This document shows positions 7,208 through 13,485 of a DNA stretch of 14,597 bases, piece after piece; within the stretch, counting starts at the first letter, position 1, and every line of letters starts with the position of its first letter. The stretch spans positions 1-14,597 of the forward strand of contig DRKV01000150.1 of NCBI GenBank assembly GCA_011051635.1, read 5' to 3'. Origin of the DNA: Chloroflexota bacterium. GTDB lineage: Bacteria > Chloroflexota > Anaerolineae > Anaerolineales > DRKV01. Position numbers and translations under genes: made by a program. The notes below the pieces were generated by a model. It saw only the letters and a program-made list of their open reading frames with translations, was not told the origin of the DNA and searched no databases.

Positions 7208-8217
7208 TCCCTACCGTCTCGGTTATCATCCCGTGTTACAATGAGGCGCGCACCATTCGCCTTTTGCTGCAAGCCCTCTACGAACAAACCTACCCGCAAG
7301 AACGCATGGAAGTGGTCATTGCCGACGGCATGTCCACCGATTCCACGCGTCGGGAAATCGCGGCCTTCAGCGAAACGCATCCCGACCTGAGCGTGCGCGT
7401 TGTGGACAACCCGCAGCGCCACATCCCCGCCGCTCTCAACCAGGCGTTGGCAGCCGCCCGCGGCGAAATCATCGTCCGCCTGGATGCCCACTCCGTGCCC
7501 CGCCGCGACTACGTCGCTCACTGCGTGGCCGACCTGCAAGCCGGGCGCGGCGATAACGTCGGCGGCGTGTGGGAAATCCTCCCCGGAGCGGATACCCGAA
7601 CAGGACGCGGCATCGCCCTGGCCGCCGCCCACCCGCTGGGGGTCGGCGATGCACGTTACCGCTACGCCGACCAGGCCGCCGCTGTAGATACCGTCCCTTT
7701 CGGGGCTTTCTACCGCTCCCTGGTGGAACGCATCGGCTCCTTCGATGAAAATTTGCTCACCAACGAAGATTACGAATTCAACACCCGCGTCCGGCAGAAT
7801 GGCGGCACCGTCTGGTTGAACCCCGCCATTCGGGCACGGTATTACGCCCGTCCCACATTGCGTGCCCTGGCGCGGCAATACTGGCGTTACGGCTTCTGGA
7901 AATGGAAAATGCTGCGCCGCTACCCCGCGACCCTCCGCTGGCGGCAAGCCCTCCCGCCCCTCTTCGTTCTTGCGCTGCTGCTTCTGCCCATCCTGGGCAT
8001 CTGGCTGCCCGCGGCGCGCCTCCTGTGGCTGCTCCAGACCGGAACCTACCTGCTGGCGCTGACGTTTATCGCCCTGTCAACCGCCTGGCGGCAGCGCTCC
8101 TTCTTGACGGGGCTGAGCACCGCCCTGGCAATCGCCACCATGCACCTGACCTGGGGCAGCGCCTTTCTGTGGAGCATGGTGGACGACGGACGATGGACGG
8201 TAGACGGTAGACGGTAG
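7204..8217 (+). CDS. GT2-family glycosyltransferase (ExoA-like)
   Basis: A 337-residue membrane-associated glycosyltransferase. The GT-A fold starts directly with T-V-S-V-I-I-P-C-Y-N-E. Further motifs are A-D41-G-M-S-T-D46-S-T, the metal-site R-L-D94-A-H96-S (DxH in place of the commoner DxD), the acceptor-site N-E188-D189-Y-E-F and R-Q-Y-W-R-Y-G. Two or three membrane segments follow (about 250-325). The pattern resembles ExoA-type enzymes that add glucose during polysaccharide assembly on a lipid carrier; the sugar is unknown. I chose ATG 7204 because the longer frame from GTG 7066 would only translate the repeat array. The last 11 residues (327-337, DDGRWTVDGRR) are encoded by the downstream inverted repeat units, and the stop TAG is part of a repeat. 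There is no Shine-Dalgarno site. It leads the glycan block. Confidence 0.88.
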   Translation: MLPTVSVIIPCYNEARTIRLLLQALYEQTYPQERMEVVIADGMSTDSTRREIAAFSETHPDLSVRVVDNPQRHIPAALNQALAAARGEIIVRLDAHSVPRRDYVAHCVADLQAGRGDNVGGVWEILPGADTRTGRGIALAAAHPLGVGDARYRYADQAAAVDTVPFGAFYRSLVERIGSFDENLLTNEDYEFNTRVRQNGGTVWLNPAIRARYYARPTLRALARQYWRYGFWKWKMLRRYPATLRWRQALPPLFVLALLLLPILGIWLPAARLLWLLQTGTYLLALTFIALSTAWRQRSFLTGLSTALAIATMHLTWGSAFLWSMVDDGRWTVDGRR

Positions 8218-8282
8218 ACAGTCAACCGTCCACGGTCAGTCGTCTGTGGTCCGTCGTCCCCCACCCCTACTCACCATTCCCT
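8182..8282 (+). repeat. Head-to-head 7-bp repeat array with dyad at 8220
   Basis: Six inverted heptamers (GAC at 8182, 8189, 8196, 8203, 8210 and 8217) face six direct heptamers (GTC at 8221, 8228, 8235, 8242, 8249 and 8256) around the single base A8220. The outer arms GGACGACGGAC (8181-8191) and GTCCGTCGTCC (8249-8259) are perfect complements. The inverted half holds three exact ACGGTAG copies (8197-8217). The direct half shares the exact 18-mer GTCAACCGTCCACGGTCA (8221-8238) with 7146-7163. The 7-bp phase continues to ACTCACC and ATTCCCT (8269-8282), just before the next gene. A long imperfect RNA hairpin could form, possibly ending or processing the GT2 transcript. Confidence 0.85.
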
Positions 8283-8292
8283 CGAAACCCCC

Positions 8293-9741
8293 TTGGATAC
8301 TCGTCCCATTGACCCGGTACAACTTACCGTCCGCTGGCGGCTCAAGCCCCGCGAACGCCAAACTCTGCTTGTCCTCGGCGACTTGCTGGCCACGGTCACC
8401 GCGTTGCTGCTGGCGCTTCTCTTCTGGTACCAGGGGGAAGCCTACCTGCAAAAATTCGGCTTCGAGGAATTTTTGCGCACTCGCCCGCCGCTCTGGTTCT
8501 ACGCCCTGCCATTCATCTGGCTGGTATTGATGGTCGAACTGTACGACGTGCATCGCGCCGGCAATTGGCGCGCTACGGTGAGCGGCGTCACCACCGCGGC
8601 CGGCATCGGACTAACCATCTACCTGGCGCTGTTTTTCTTCTACACCGACCCGCCGCGTTCCCTGCTCCCCCGCCGCGGGGTGGCCGGTTTCTTCCTCGGG
8701 GCCTCGTTCTTCACTCTGCTGTGGCGCGCCATCTACATCCGCATCTTCACCACCCCGCGCTTCATGCGTCGCGTCCTGCTGGTAGGAGCGGGACGTTCTG
8801 GACAAGCCCTGCTGCGGGTTTTCAAATCCCTGTGGCCGCCGCCCTTTTACCTCGTCGGGCTGGTAGATGATGACCCTCAAAAAGAAGGGCAGACTATCGA
8901 GAACTTCCCCGTCCTCGGAGACAGTCACGCCCTGCGAAACCTCGTCACAGAACACAACATCTCCGACATCCTGGTCGCCATCTCTGGCGAGATGAGCGAA
9001 TCCATGTTCCAGGCATTGCTGGATACCCAGGAAGCCGGCGTGGAAATCACCCGCATGCCCGTCATGTACGAGGAACTCTTGCAACGCGTCCCCATCCATT
9101 ACCTGGATGCCAACTGGCTGCTGCGTTCCTTTGTGGACGAATCCCGCACCAGCGGATTCTACGCCCTTTTCAAGCGCCTCCTTGACATCGCCGGGGGCCT
9201 GACCGGAACGCTCTTTTTGCTGCTCTTCTTCCCCTTGATTGCCCTGGCAATTTACCTGGACGACGGGCGGCCCATCTTTTACACCCAAGTGCGCCTGGGA
9301 CGGGGGGGACAACCTTACCGTATCATCAAATTCCGCACCATGCGCCGCGATGCCGAACCGGACGGCAAGGCCCAATGGGCCAAAGAGAACGACGACCGCG
9401 CCACGCGGGTGGGACGCGTTCTCCGCAAAACGCACCTGGACGAACTGCCTCAATTCATCAACGTCCTGCGGGGGGAGATGAGCCTGGTAGGGCCGCGCGC
9501 CGAGCGTCCCCAACTGGTGGAGTACTTTCAACAATACGTCCCCTTCTACCGCACGCGGCTGCTCGTCAAACCCGGCATCACCGGATGGGCGCAGGTCAAC
9601 TTCGGTTACGCCTCCACCATCGAAGAGACCGGCATCAAACTGGAATACGACCTGTATTACATCAAGCATCGCACGCTGTGGATGGATATCGTCGTCCTGC
9701 TGCGCACGCCTTGGACCGTCATCGGCCTGCGGGGAAGGTAA
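8293..9741 (+). CDS. Polyprenyl glycosylphosphotransferase (WbaP/WcaJ-type initiating sugar transferase)
   Basis: A 482-residue inner-membrane enzyme that moves a sugar 1-phosphate from a nucleotide sugar to undecaprenyl phosphate, the first step of exopolysaccharide or O-glycan assembly. Four N-terminal membrane helices (about 25-150) are followed by a Rossmann-like CoA_binding_3 domain (V-L-L-V-G165-A-G-R-S-G170, later GLVDDDP). The bacterial sugar transferase domain begins at the re-entrant helix (about 297-320) and includes IIKFRTMRRDA, the catalytic dyad H-L-D383-E384-L-P, SLVGPRAERP and KPGITGWAQVN, and ends in WTVIGLRGR. The start is TTG: no ATG or GTG fits between the repeat array and the first helix, and the motif spacing matches that of the GT2 start. 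There is no Shine-Dalgarno site. The CapD-type gene follows 6 bp later. The sugar handled is not predictable. Confidence 0.93.
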   Translation: MDTRPIDPVQLTVRWRLKPRERQTLLVLGDLLATVTALLLALLFWYQGEAYLQKFGFEEFLRTRPPLWFYALPFIWLVLMVELYDVHRAGNWRATVSGVTTAAGIGLTIYLALFFFYTDPPRSLLPRRGVAGFFLGASFFTLLWRAIYIRIFTTPRFMRRVLLVGAGRSGQALLRVFKSLWPPPFYLVGLVDDDPQKEGQTIENFPVLGDSHALRNLVTEHNISDILVAISGEMSESMFQALLDTQEAGVEITRMPVMYEELLQRVPIHYLDANWLLRSFVDESRTSGFYALFKRLLDIAGGLTGTLFLLLFFPLIALAIYLDDGRPIFYTQVRLGRGGQPYRIIKFRTMRRDAEPDGKAQWAKENDDRATRVGRVLRKTHLDELPQFINVLRGEMSLVGPRAERPQLVEYFQQYVPFYRTRLLVKPGITGWAQVNFGYASTIEETGIKLEYDLYYIKHRTLWMDIVVLLRTPWTVIGLRGR

Positions 9742-9747
9742 TTTGCC

Positions 9748-11673
9748 ATGCAAACCGCGAAACCTCCCTCCCACAAGGCGCGTCTCGTCATCCCCAACAA
9801 ATTCGTATTGTTGGGCGATGTCTTTCTCATCGTAGTCGCCGCCCTGGGGGCTTTTGCGCTGCGGCTGGACCTGGGAACCCTGTTCATTTTCTATTTTCCT
9901 CAGGCCATCTGGATGGCCTTGCTGGCCCTGCTCATCAAACCTCTGCTGTACTACGCCTTCGGCCTGTACCGCCGGGTATGGGCCTACGCCAGCATCTGGG
10001 AACTGCTGGTCATCATCGTGGCGATTACCGCCGCTTCCATCGGCCTCTCGCTGGGGGTATTGCTCCTCACCACCATCCAGCAAGCCCTTCCCAATGTACG
10101 CTATCTGGGCTTCCCGCGCTCGGTGCTGCCCATTGACTGGCTGCTCTCCCTCGTTCTGGTAGGAGGCTTCCGCTTCGCCCTGCGTGTGGTCAGCGAATGG
10201 CGCTTCGCACCGGGAAGCGCCAACGGCGGACGGCGCGTTCTCGTGGTGGGAGCAGGCGACGCCGGAGCGCTGGTGGTGCGCGAGATGCAGCGCAGTTCTT
10301 ACATCAACTACAACCCTGTGGGCTTCGTGGATGACGACCCTCTAAAACAGAATCAGCGCATCCACAACGTCCCGGTGCTGGGAACTATCGCCGATTTGCC
10401 CCGCCTGACTATCCAAAAACATGCCGACGAGGTGGTGATTGCCATTCCCAGCGCCTCAGGGGATGTGTTGCGCCGCATCACCGACATCTGCCGCAAAGCA
10501 GGCGTCCCCTTCCGCACTATGCCCGGCATTTACGAGTTGATTGGGGGGCAGGTAGGTATCAATCGCCTGCGCGAGGTCAACATCACCGACCTCTTGCGCC
10601 GCGCTCCCACCCGCATGGAACACCAGGAAATCGGGCGGCGGCTGATGGACAAACGCGTCCTCGTCACCGGCGCGGGCGGCTCCATCGGGCGCGAACTGTG
10701 CCGTCAAATTGCCCGCTGGAACCCCAACAGCATCATCCTGCTCGGGCACGGCGAAAACAGCATCTTCGAGACCCTCACCGAATTGCGGGAGACCTTCCCC
10801 AGTTTACCCATGTATCCCGTGATTGCCGACGTGCGGGACCGCGACCGCCTGTACGGAGTCTTCGACACCTACCGCCCTCAACTCGTCTTCCACGCCGCGG
10901 CCCACAAGCACGTCCCTCTCATGGAGGTCAACGTCGAGGAGGCCGTCACCAACAACATCCAGGGGACGCGCAACGTGGTCGAAATGTGCCTCACCTGGGA
11001 CGTGGAACGCATGACCCTCATCTCCACCGACAAGGCCATCCGCCCCACCAGCGTGATGGGGGCTACCAAGCGCATCGCCGAACTCATCACCCTGGATGCC
11101 GCCCACCGCTCCGGGCTGCCCTTCTCCGTGGTGCGCTTCGGCAACGTCCTGGGGAGCCGCGGCAGCGTGGTGCCCTTCTTCAAGCGCCAGATTGCCCGCG
11201 GCGGCCCCGTCACCGTGACGCATCCCGACATGAAGCGCTATTTTATGACCATCCCCGAAGCCGTCCATCTCGTCCTCCAGACCACAGCCCTGGGCGACGG
11301 CGGGGAGGTCTTCGTCCTGCGCATGGGGGAGCAAATCCGCATTCTCGACCTGGCAAGCGACCTCATCCGCCTTTCGGGGCTGGAACCCGGCAGAGACATC
11401 GAAATCGTCTTCACCGGCATCCGTCCCGGCGAAAAACTGAGCGAGGAACTGTGGGACCGCTGGGCGCGCTACGAAGACACCGCCCACCCCGACATCCTGC
11501 GCCTGGCGGAGGAAGACATCCTCACCGGAGAGGCCCTGCACCGCGTCGTGGACGACCTCATCCACCTGGCGCGGCAGGGCGAACGGGAACAAATCATCCG
11601 CATTTTCGACGAGACTATTCCGGGGGCTGCCGTCAGCATCCAGCCGCCCGCCGAAATGACCGCCTACCTGTAA
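9748..11673 (+). CDS. Membrane nucleotide-sugar 4,6-dehydratase/epimerase (CapD/FlaA1/PglF type)
   Basis: A 641-residue protein with four N-terminal membrane helices (about 20-145), a CoA_binding_3 Rossmann domain (V-G-A169-G-D-A-G173, GFVDDDP), and a C-terminal extended short-chain dehydrogenase domain (about 303-590). The NAD motif is T-G308-A-G-G-S-I-G314. The active site reads S-T427-D428-K, then V-M437-G-A-T-K441: Met replaces the usual Tyr of YxxxK, as is typical of the WbpM/PglF/FlaA1 UDP-GlcNAc 4,6-dehydratases. GIRPGEKLSEEL is also diagnostic. The likely product is a UDP-4-keto-6-deoxyhexose, a precursor of rare amino sugars. A strong ribosome site, GGGGAAGG, overlaps the end of the preceding gene. 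The first 300 residues share their architecture with the upstream PGT (helices plus VDDDP domain). No aminotransferase is in the window. Confidence 0.93.
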   Translation: MQTAKPPSHKARLVIPNKFVLLGDVFLIVVAALGAFALRLDLGTLFIFYFPQAIWMALLALLIKPLLYYAFGLYRRVWAYASIWELLVIIVAITAASIGLSLGVLLLTTIQQALPNVRYLGFPRSVLPIDWLLSLVLVGGFRFALRVVSEWRFAPGSANGGRRVLVVGAGDAGALVVREMQRSSYINYNPVGFVDDDPLKQNQRIHNVPVLGTIADLPRLTIQKHADEVVIAIPSASGDVLRRITDICRKAGVPFRTMPGIYELIGGQVGINRLREVNITDLLRRAPTRMEHQEIGRRLMDKRVLVTGAGGSIGRELCRQIARWNPNSIILLGHGENSIFETLTELRETFPSLPMYPVIADVRDRDRLYGVFDTYRPQLVFHAAAHKHVPLMEVNVEEAVTNNIQGTRNVVEMCLTWDVERMTLISTDKAIRPTSVMGATKRIAELITLDAAHRSGLPFSVVRFGNVLGSRGSVVPFFKRQIARGGPVTVTHPDMKRYFMTIPEAVHLVLQTTALGDGGEVFVLRMGEQIRILDLASDLIRLSGLEPGRDIEIVFTGIRPGEKLSEELWDRWARYEDTAHPDILRLAEEDILTGEALHRVVDDLIHLARQGEREQIIRIFDETIPGAAVSIQPPAEMTAYL

Positions 11674-11676
11674 ACC

Positions 11677-12666
11677 ATGCGCGTAAACGCCCAAGCGTGG
11701 CAAGAATTCCTGGATACCCACTACCCCCAGGCTCACCTGCTCCAAACCGCCGCCTGGGGAACCTTGAAGCGCGCCTTCGGCTGGCAGCCCGAATACCTGG
11801 TGGTGGGCACAGCCGGGGCGCAAATTTTGTTCCGCGAACTTCCTCTGGGTTTCACCGTGGCTTACATCCCCAAGGGCCCCCTCGGAAAGCCGGATTTGGC
11901 CTTCTGGAAGCAGGCGGATACCCTCTGCCGTCAGAGGAGGGCAATCTTTTTGAGAGTGGAACCCGATTTTTGGGAAGATGCCCCCCCTTTTGGAGGGGGT
12001 GCGCGCCCCCTCAAAGCGCGTCCCGCCCCCCAGGCTGTCCAGCCCCGCCGCACCCTGGTGGTGGACCTCACCCCGGATGAGGACGCCATCCTGGGGCGGA
12101 TGAAACAAAAAACGCGCTACAACATCCGTTTGGCTATGCGCAAAGGGGTGCGCGTCCGCCCCTCGGATGACCTCCCCGCCTTCCACGCCCTGATGCAAAC
12201 CACCGGAGAGCGCGACAATTTCGGCATCCACAGCCTGGAATACTATCGCCGCGCCTACGACCTGTTTCACCCCCTGGGGGCCTGCGAACTGCTCCTGGCC
12301 GAGTACGAAGGCCAGCCGCTGGCCGGGCTGATGGTCTTTGCCTGGGGAAAGCGGGCCTGGTATTTTTACGGGGCTTCCAACAACCAGGAGCGCAACCGGA
12401 TGCCCACCTACCTGCTCCAGTGGGAGGCCATGCGCTGGGCCAGGAACCGCGGCTGCACCTCCTACGACCTGTGGGGCGTGCCCGATGAGGACGAGGCCGT
12501 CCTGGAAGCCGCCTTCACCGAGCGCCGCGAGGGCCTGTGGGGGGTGTACCGCTTCAAACGCGGCTTCGGCGGGCAACTCAAACGCGCTGCCCCCCCGTTG
12601 GACCGGGTGTACCGCCCCATCCTGTACGCCGCTTACCGGCGCTGGGCGAGGCGGGGCAAAGAATGA
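11677..12666 (+). CDS. FemAB-family aminoacyltransferase (paralogue 1)
   Basis: A 329-residue protein of the FemABX/GNAT-like family, which uses aminoacyl-tRNA to add amino acids to the peptidoglycan stem peptide or a related amine. The N-terminal half has L-L-Q-T-A-A-W-G and Y-I-P-K-G-P; the core has V-D-L-T-P-D-E-D and the motif beginning R141-M-K-Q-K-T-R-Y-N149-I-R; the C-terminal half has M-P-T-Y-L-L-Q-W-E-A-M-R and Y-D-L-W-G-V, ending with F-K-R-G-F-G-G. It is shorter than staphylococcal FemA and lacks its helical tRNA-binding arm. Residues about 102-126 hold a Pro/Gly/Ala/Arg-rich stretch where the second copy has ordinary sequence. The gene starts 3 bp after capD and overlaps the Nudix start by 4 bp. 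The amino acid and acceptor are unknown. Confidence 0.88.
   Translation: MRVNAQAWQEFLDTHYPQAHLLQTAAWGTLKRAFGWQPEYLVVGTAGAQILFRELPLGFTVAYIPKGPLGKPDLAFWKQADTLCRQRRAIFLRVEPDFWEDAPPFGGGARPLKARPAPQAVQPRRTLVVDLTPDEDAILGRMKQKTRYNIRLAMRKGVRVRPSDDLPAFHALMQTTGERDNFGIHSLEYYRRAYDLFHPLGACELLLAEYEGQPLAGLMVFAWGKRAWYFYGASNNQERNRMPTYLLQWEAMRWARNRGCTSYDLWGVPDEDEAVLEAAFTERREGLWGVYRFKRGFGGQLKRAAPPLDRVYRPILYAAYRRWARRGKE
11981..12030 (+). other. GC-rich foldback tract inside FemAB paralogue 1
   Basis: A C7 run is followed by GAGGGGG (11993-11999), the loop TGCGCG, and the perfect complement CCCCCTC (12006-12012), with a further C-rich run to about 12031. The C7 run can alternatively pair with the G5 run. It encodes the low-complexity peptide PPFGGGARPLKARPAP, absent from the paralogue at 13486. 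It could be a small inserted palindromic element or a drifted linker; the frame stays open. Confidence 0.4.
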
Positions 12667-13214
12667 GCGCCCCTCATTACTGTTTCCGATGCGGGGCGGC
12701 GCTGGTCTCCCGCACGCTTGAAGGGCGTCGGCGCGAAGTCTGCCCGGCCTGTGGATGGGTGCATTACGCCCAATTGAAGGTGGGCGCGGCGGCGCAAATC
12801 GTCGTGGAGGGATGCTTGCTGCTCTCCCTGCGGGCTGCCGCCCCCTTCGCCGGCACGTGGAACCTGCCCGCCGGATACGTGGAGACCGACGAAGACCCCG
12901 CCCGCGCCGCAGAACGCGAAGCCCTGGAGGAAACCGGCCTGCGCGTGCGCGCCGTAAGCCTGGAAGCGGCCATCTACTTCGACGACGACCCCCGCGGCAA
13001 CGGCTTGCTGCTGGTGTACGCCTGCGAGGTGCTGGGCGGCAGCCTGCATCCCAACGCCGAGAGCGCCGCTCTCCGCTTTTTCGCCCCCGAAGACATCCCG
13101 CCCAACCTGACCGGGGCGGGGCACCGCCGAGCCATTCTCCGCTGGCAGCGCCGCGCCCGCCGGGGAGCCTTTCGCCCCCGCCCCGGCGAGGAATCCCCTT
13201 CCCCGGACGGGTAG
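12663..13214 (+). CDS. Nudix hydrolase with N-terminal zinc ribbon
   Basis: A 183-residue cytoplasmic hydrolase of nucleoside diphosphates linked to another group. The N-terminal zinc ribbon has C7-x-x-C10 and C27-x-x-C30, as in NudC-related and ADP-ribose-type subfamilies. The Nudix box is complete: G71-x5-E77-x7-R85-E86-x2-E89-E90-x-G92. The preceding N-L-P-A-G fits the family. The ATG (12663) overlaps the FemAB TGA in ATGA, so translation is probably coupled; a longer frame from 12537 would run inside the FemAB gene and is rejected. The last 25 residues are Arg/Pro-rich and probably disordered. It sits between two FemAB paralogues in the glycan block, so a nucleotide-sugar or other housecleaning substrate is possible, but none can be named. 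Confidence 0.9.
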   Translation: MSAPHYCFRCGAALVSRTLEGRRREVCPACGWVHYAQLKVGAAAQIVVEGCLLLSLRAAAPFAGTWNLPAGYVETDEDPARAAEREALEETGLRVRAVSLEAAIYFDDDPRGNGLLLVYACEVLGGSLHPNAESAALRFFAPEDIPPNLTGAGHRRAILRWQRRARRGAFRPRPGEESPSPDG

Positions 13215-13297
13215 GCTGGAACCCCTGCCCTGTACCCATCAAGTCCACCGTGCGGACTTTTCTCCCGCCAACTCGCCTTCCTGTTCATCGCACAGCG

Positions 13298-13354
13298 ACA
13301 CGGGGAACACAGGGCATCTTTGGGTAAAACGCCGTGTTCCCTGTGTCCCCGTGT
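13298..13354 (+). repeat. Head-to-head 8-bp inverted repeat element
   Basis: ACACGGGG and AACACAGG (13298-13313) face GCCGTGTT, CCCTGTGT and CCCCGTGT (13331-13354) across a loop containing ATCTTTGGGTAAAAC. The arms pair as an imperfect hairpin with a one-base bulge. The layout, inverted units followed by direct units, repeats that of the 7-bp array at 8182-8258, but with an 8-bp period. It lies 84 bp after the Nudix stop and might work as a terminator-like fold, although no T-run follows. It is part of the 271-bp gap 13215-13485, in which I see no gene and no convincing promoter. Confidence 0.75.
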
Positions 13355-13433
13355 GAGCACGCGATACGCTTGCGCTACCCCACGTCCAGGCGCCGGCAAA
13401 GACAGGGCGAGAAGCAAACAACTCCCCCCACGT

Positions 13434-13481
13434 GCTCATTTGCAAACTTTCCTACTTTCCCACTTGCAAACTTGGAAACTT
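13434..13481 (+). repeat. 8-bp direct tandem repeat tract before FemAB paralogue 2
   Basis: Octamers run in phase: GCTCATTT (degenerate), then GCAAACTT, TCCTACTT, TCCCACTT, GCAAACTT and GGAAACTT, with the pattern NNNNACTT. The tract ends 4 bases before the ATG at 13486. The last unit supplies GGAAA, a weak ribosome site 7 bases upstream of the start. The region is A/T-richer than the surrounding genes. Confidence 0.75.
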
Positions 13482-13485
13482 CCCC

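Noticed and set aside
7047..8282. CRISPR-like array or insertion sequence around the GT2 gene
   Set aside because: Units are 7 bp with no spacers, and there is no transposase, terminal inverted repeat pair or target duplication around the gene.
10698..12080. 460-codon + strand open frame overlapping the CapD and FemAB genes in another frame
   Set aside because: It crosses from one recognised gene to the next out of frame and has a Pro/Arg/His-rich shadow composition.
12537..12662. Longer Nudix start inside the FemAB gene
   Set aside because: The zinc ribbon begins right after ATG 12663, which also forms the common ATGA overlap with the FemAB stop.
10804..13248. 814-codon open frame on the - strand, and another of 490 codons at 8611-10083
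   Set aside because: They lie opposite clearly recognised genes, span several gene boundaries, are rich in Gly, Arg, Pro and Val with no domain motif, and arise from high third-position GC in the + strand genes.
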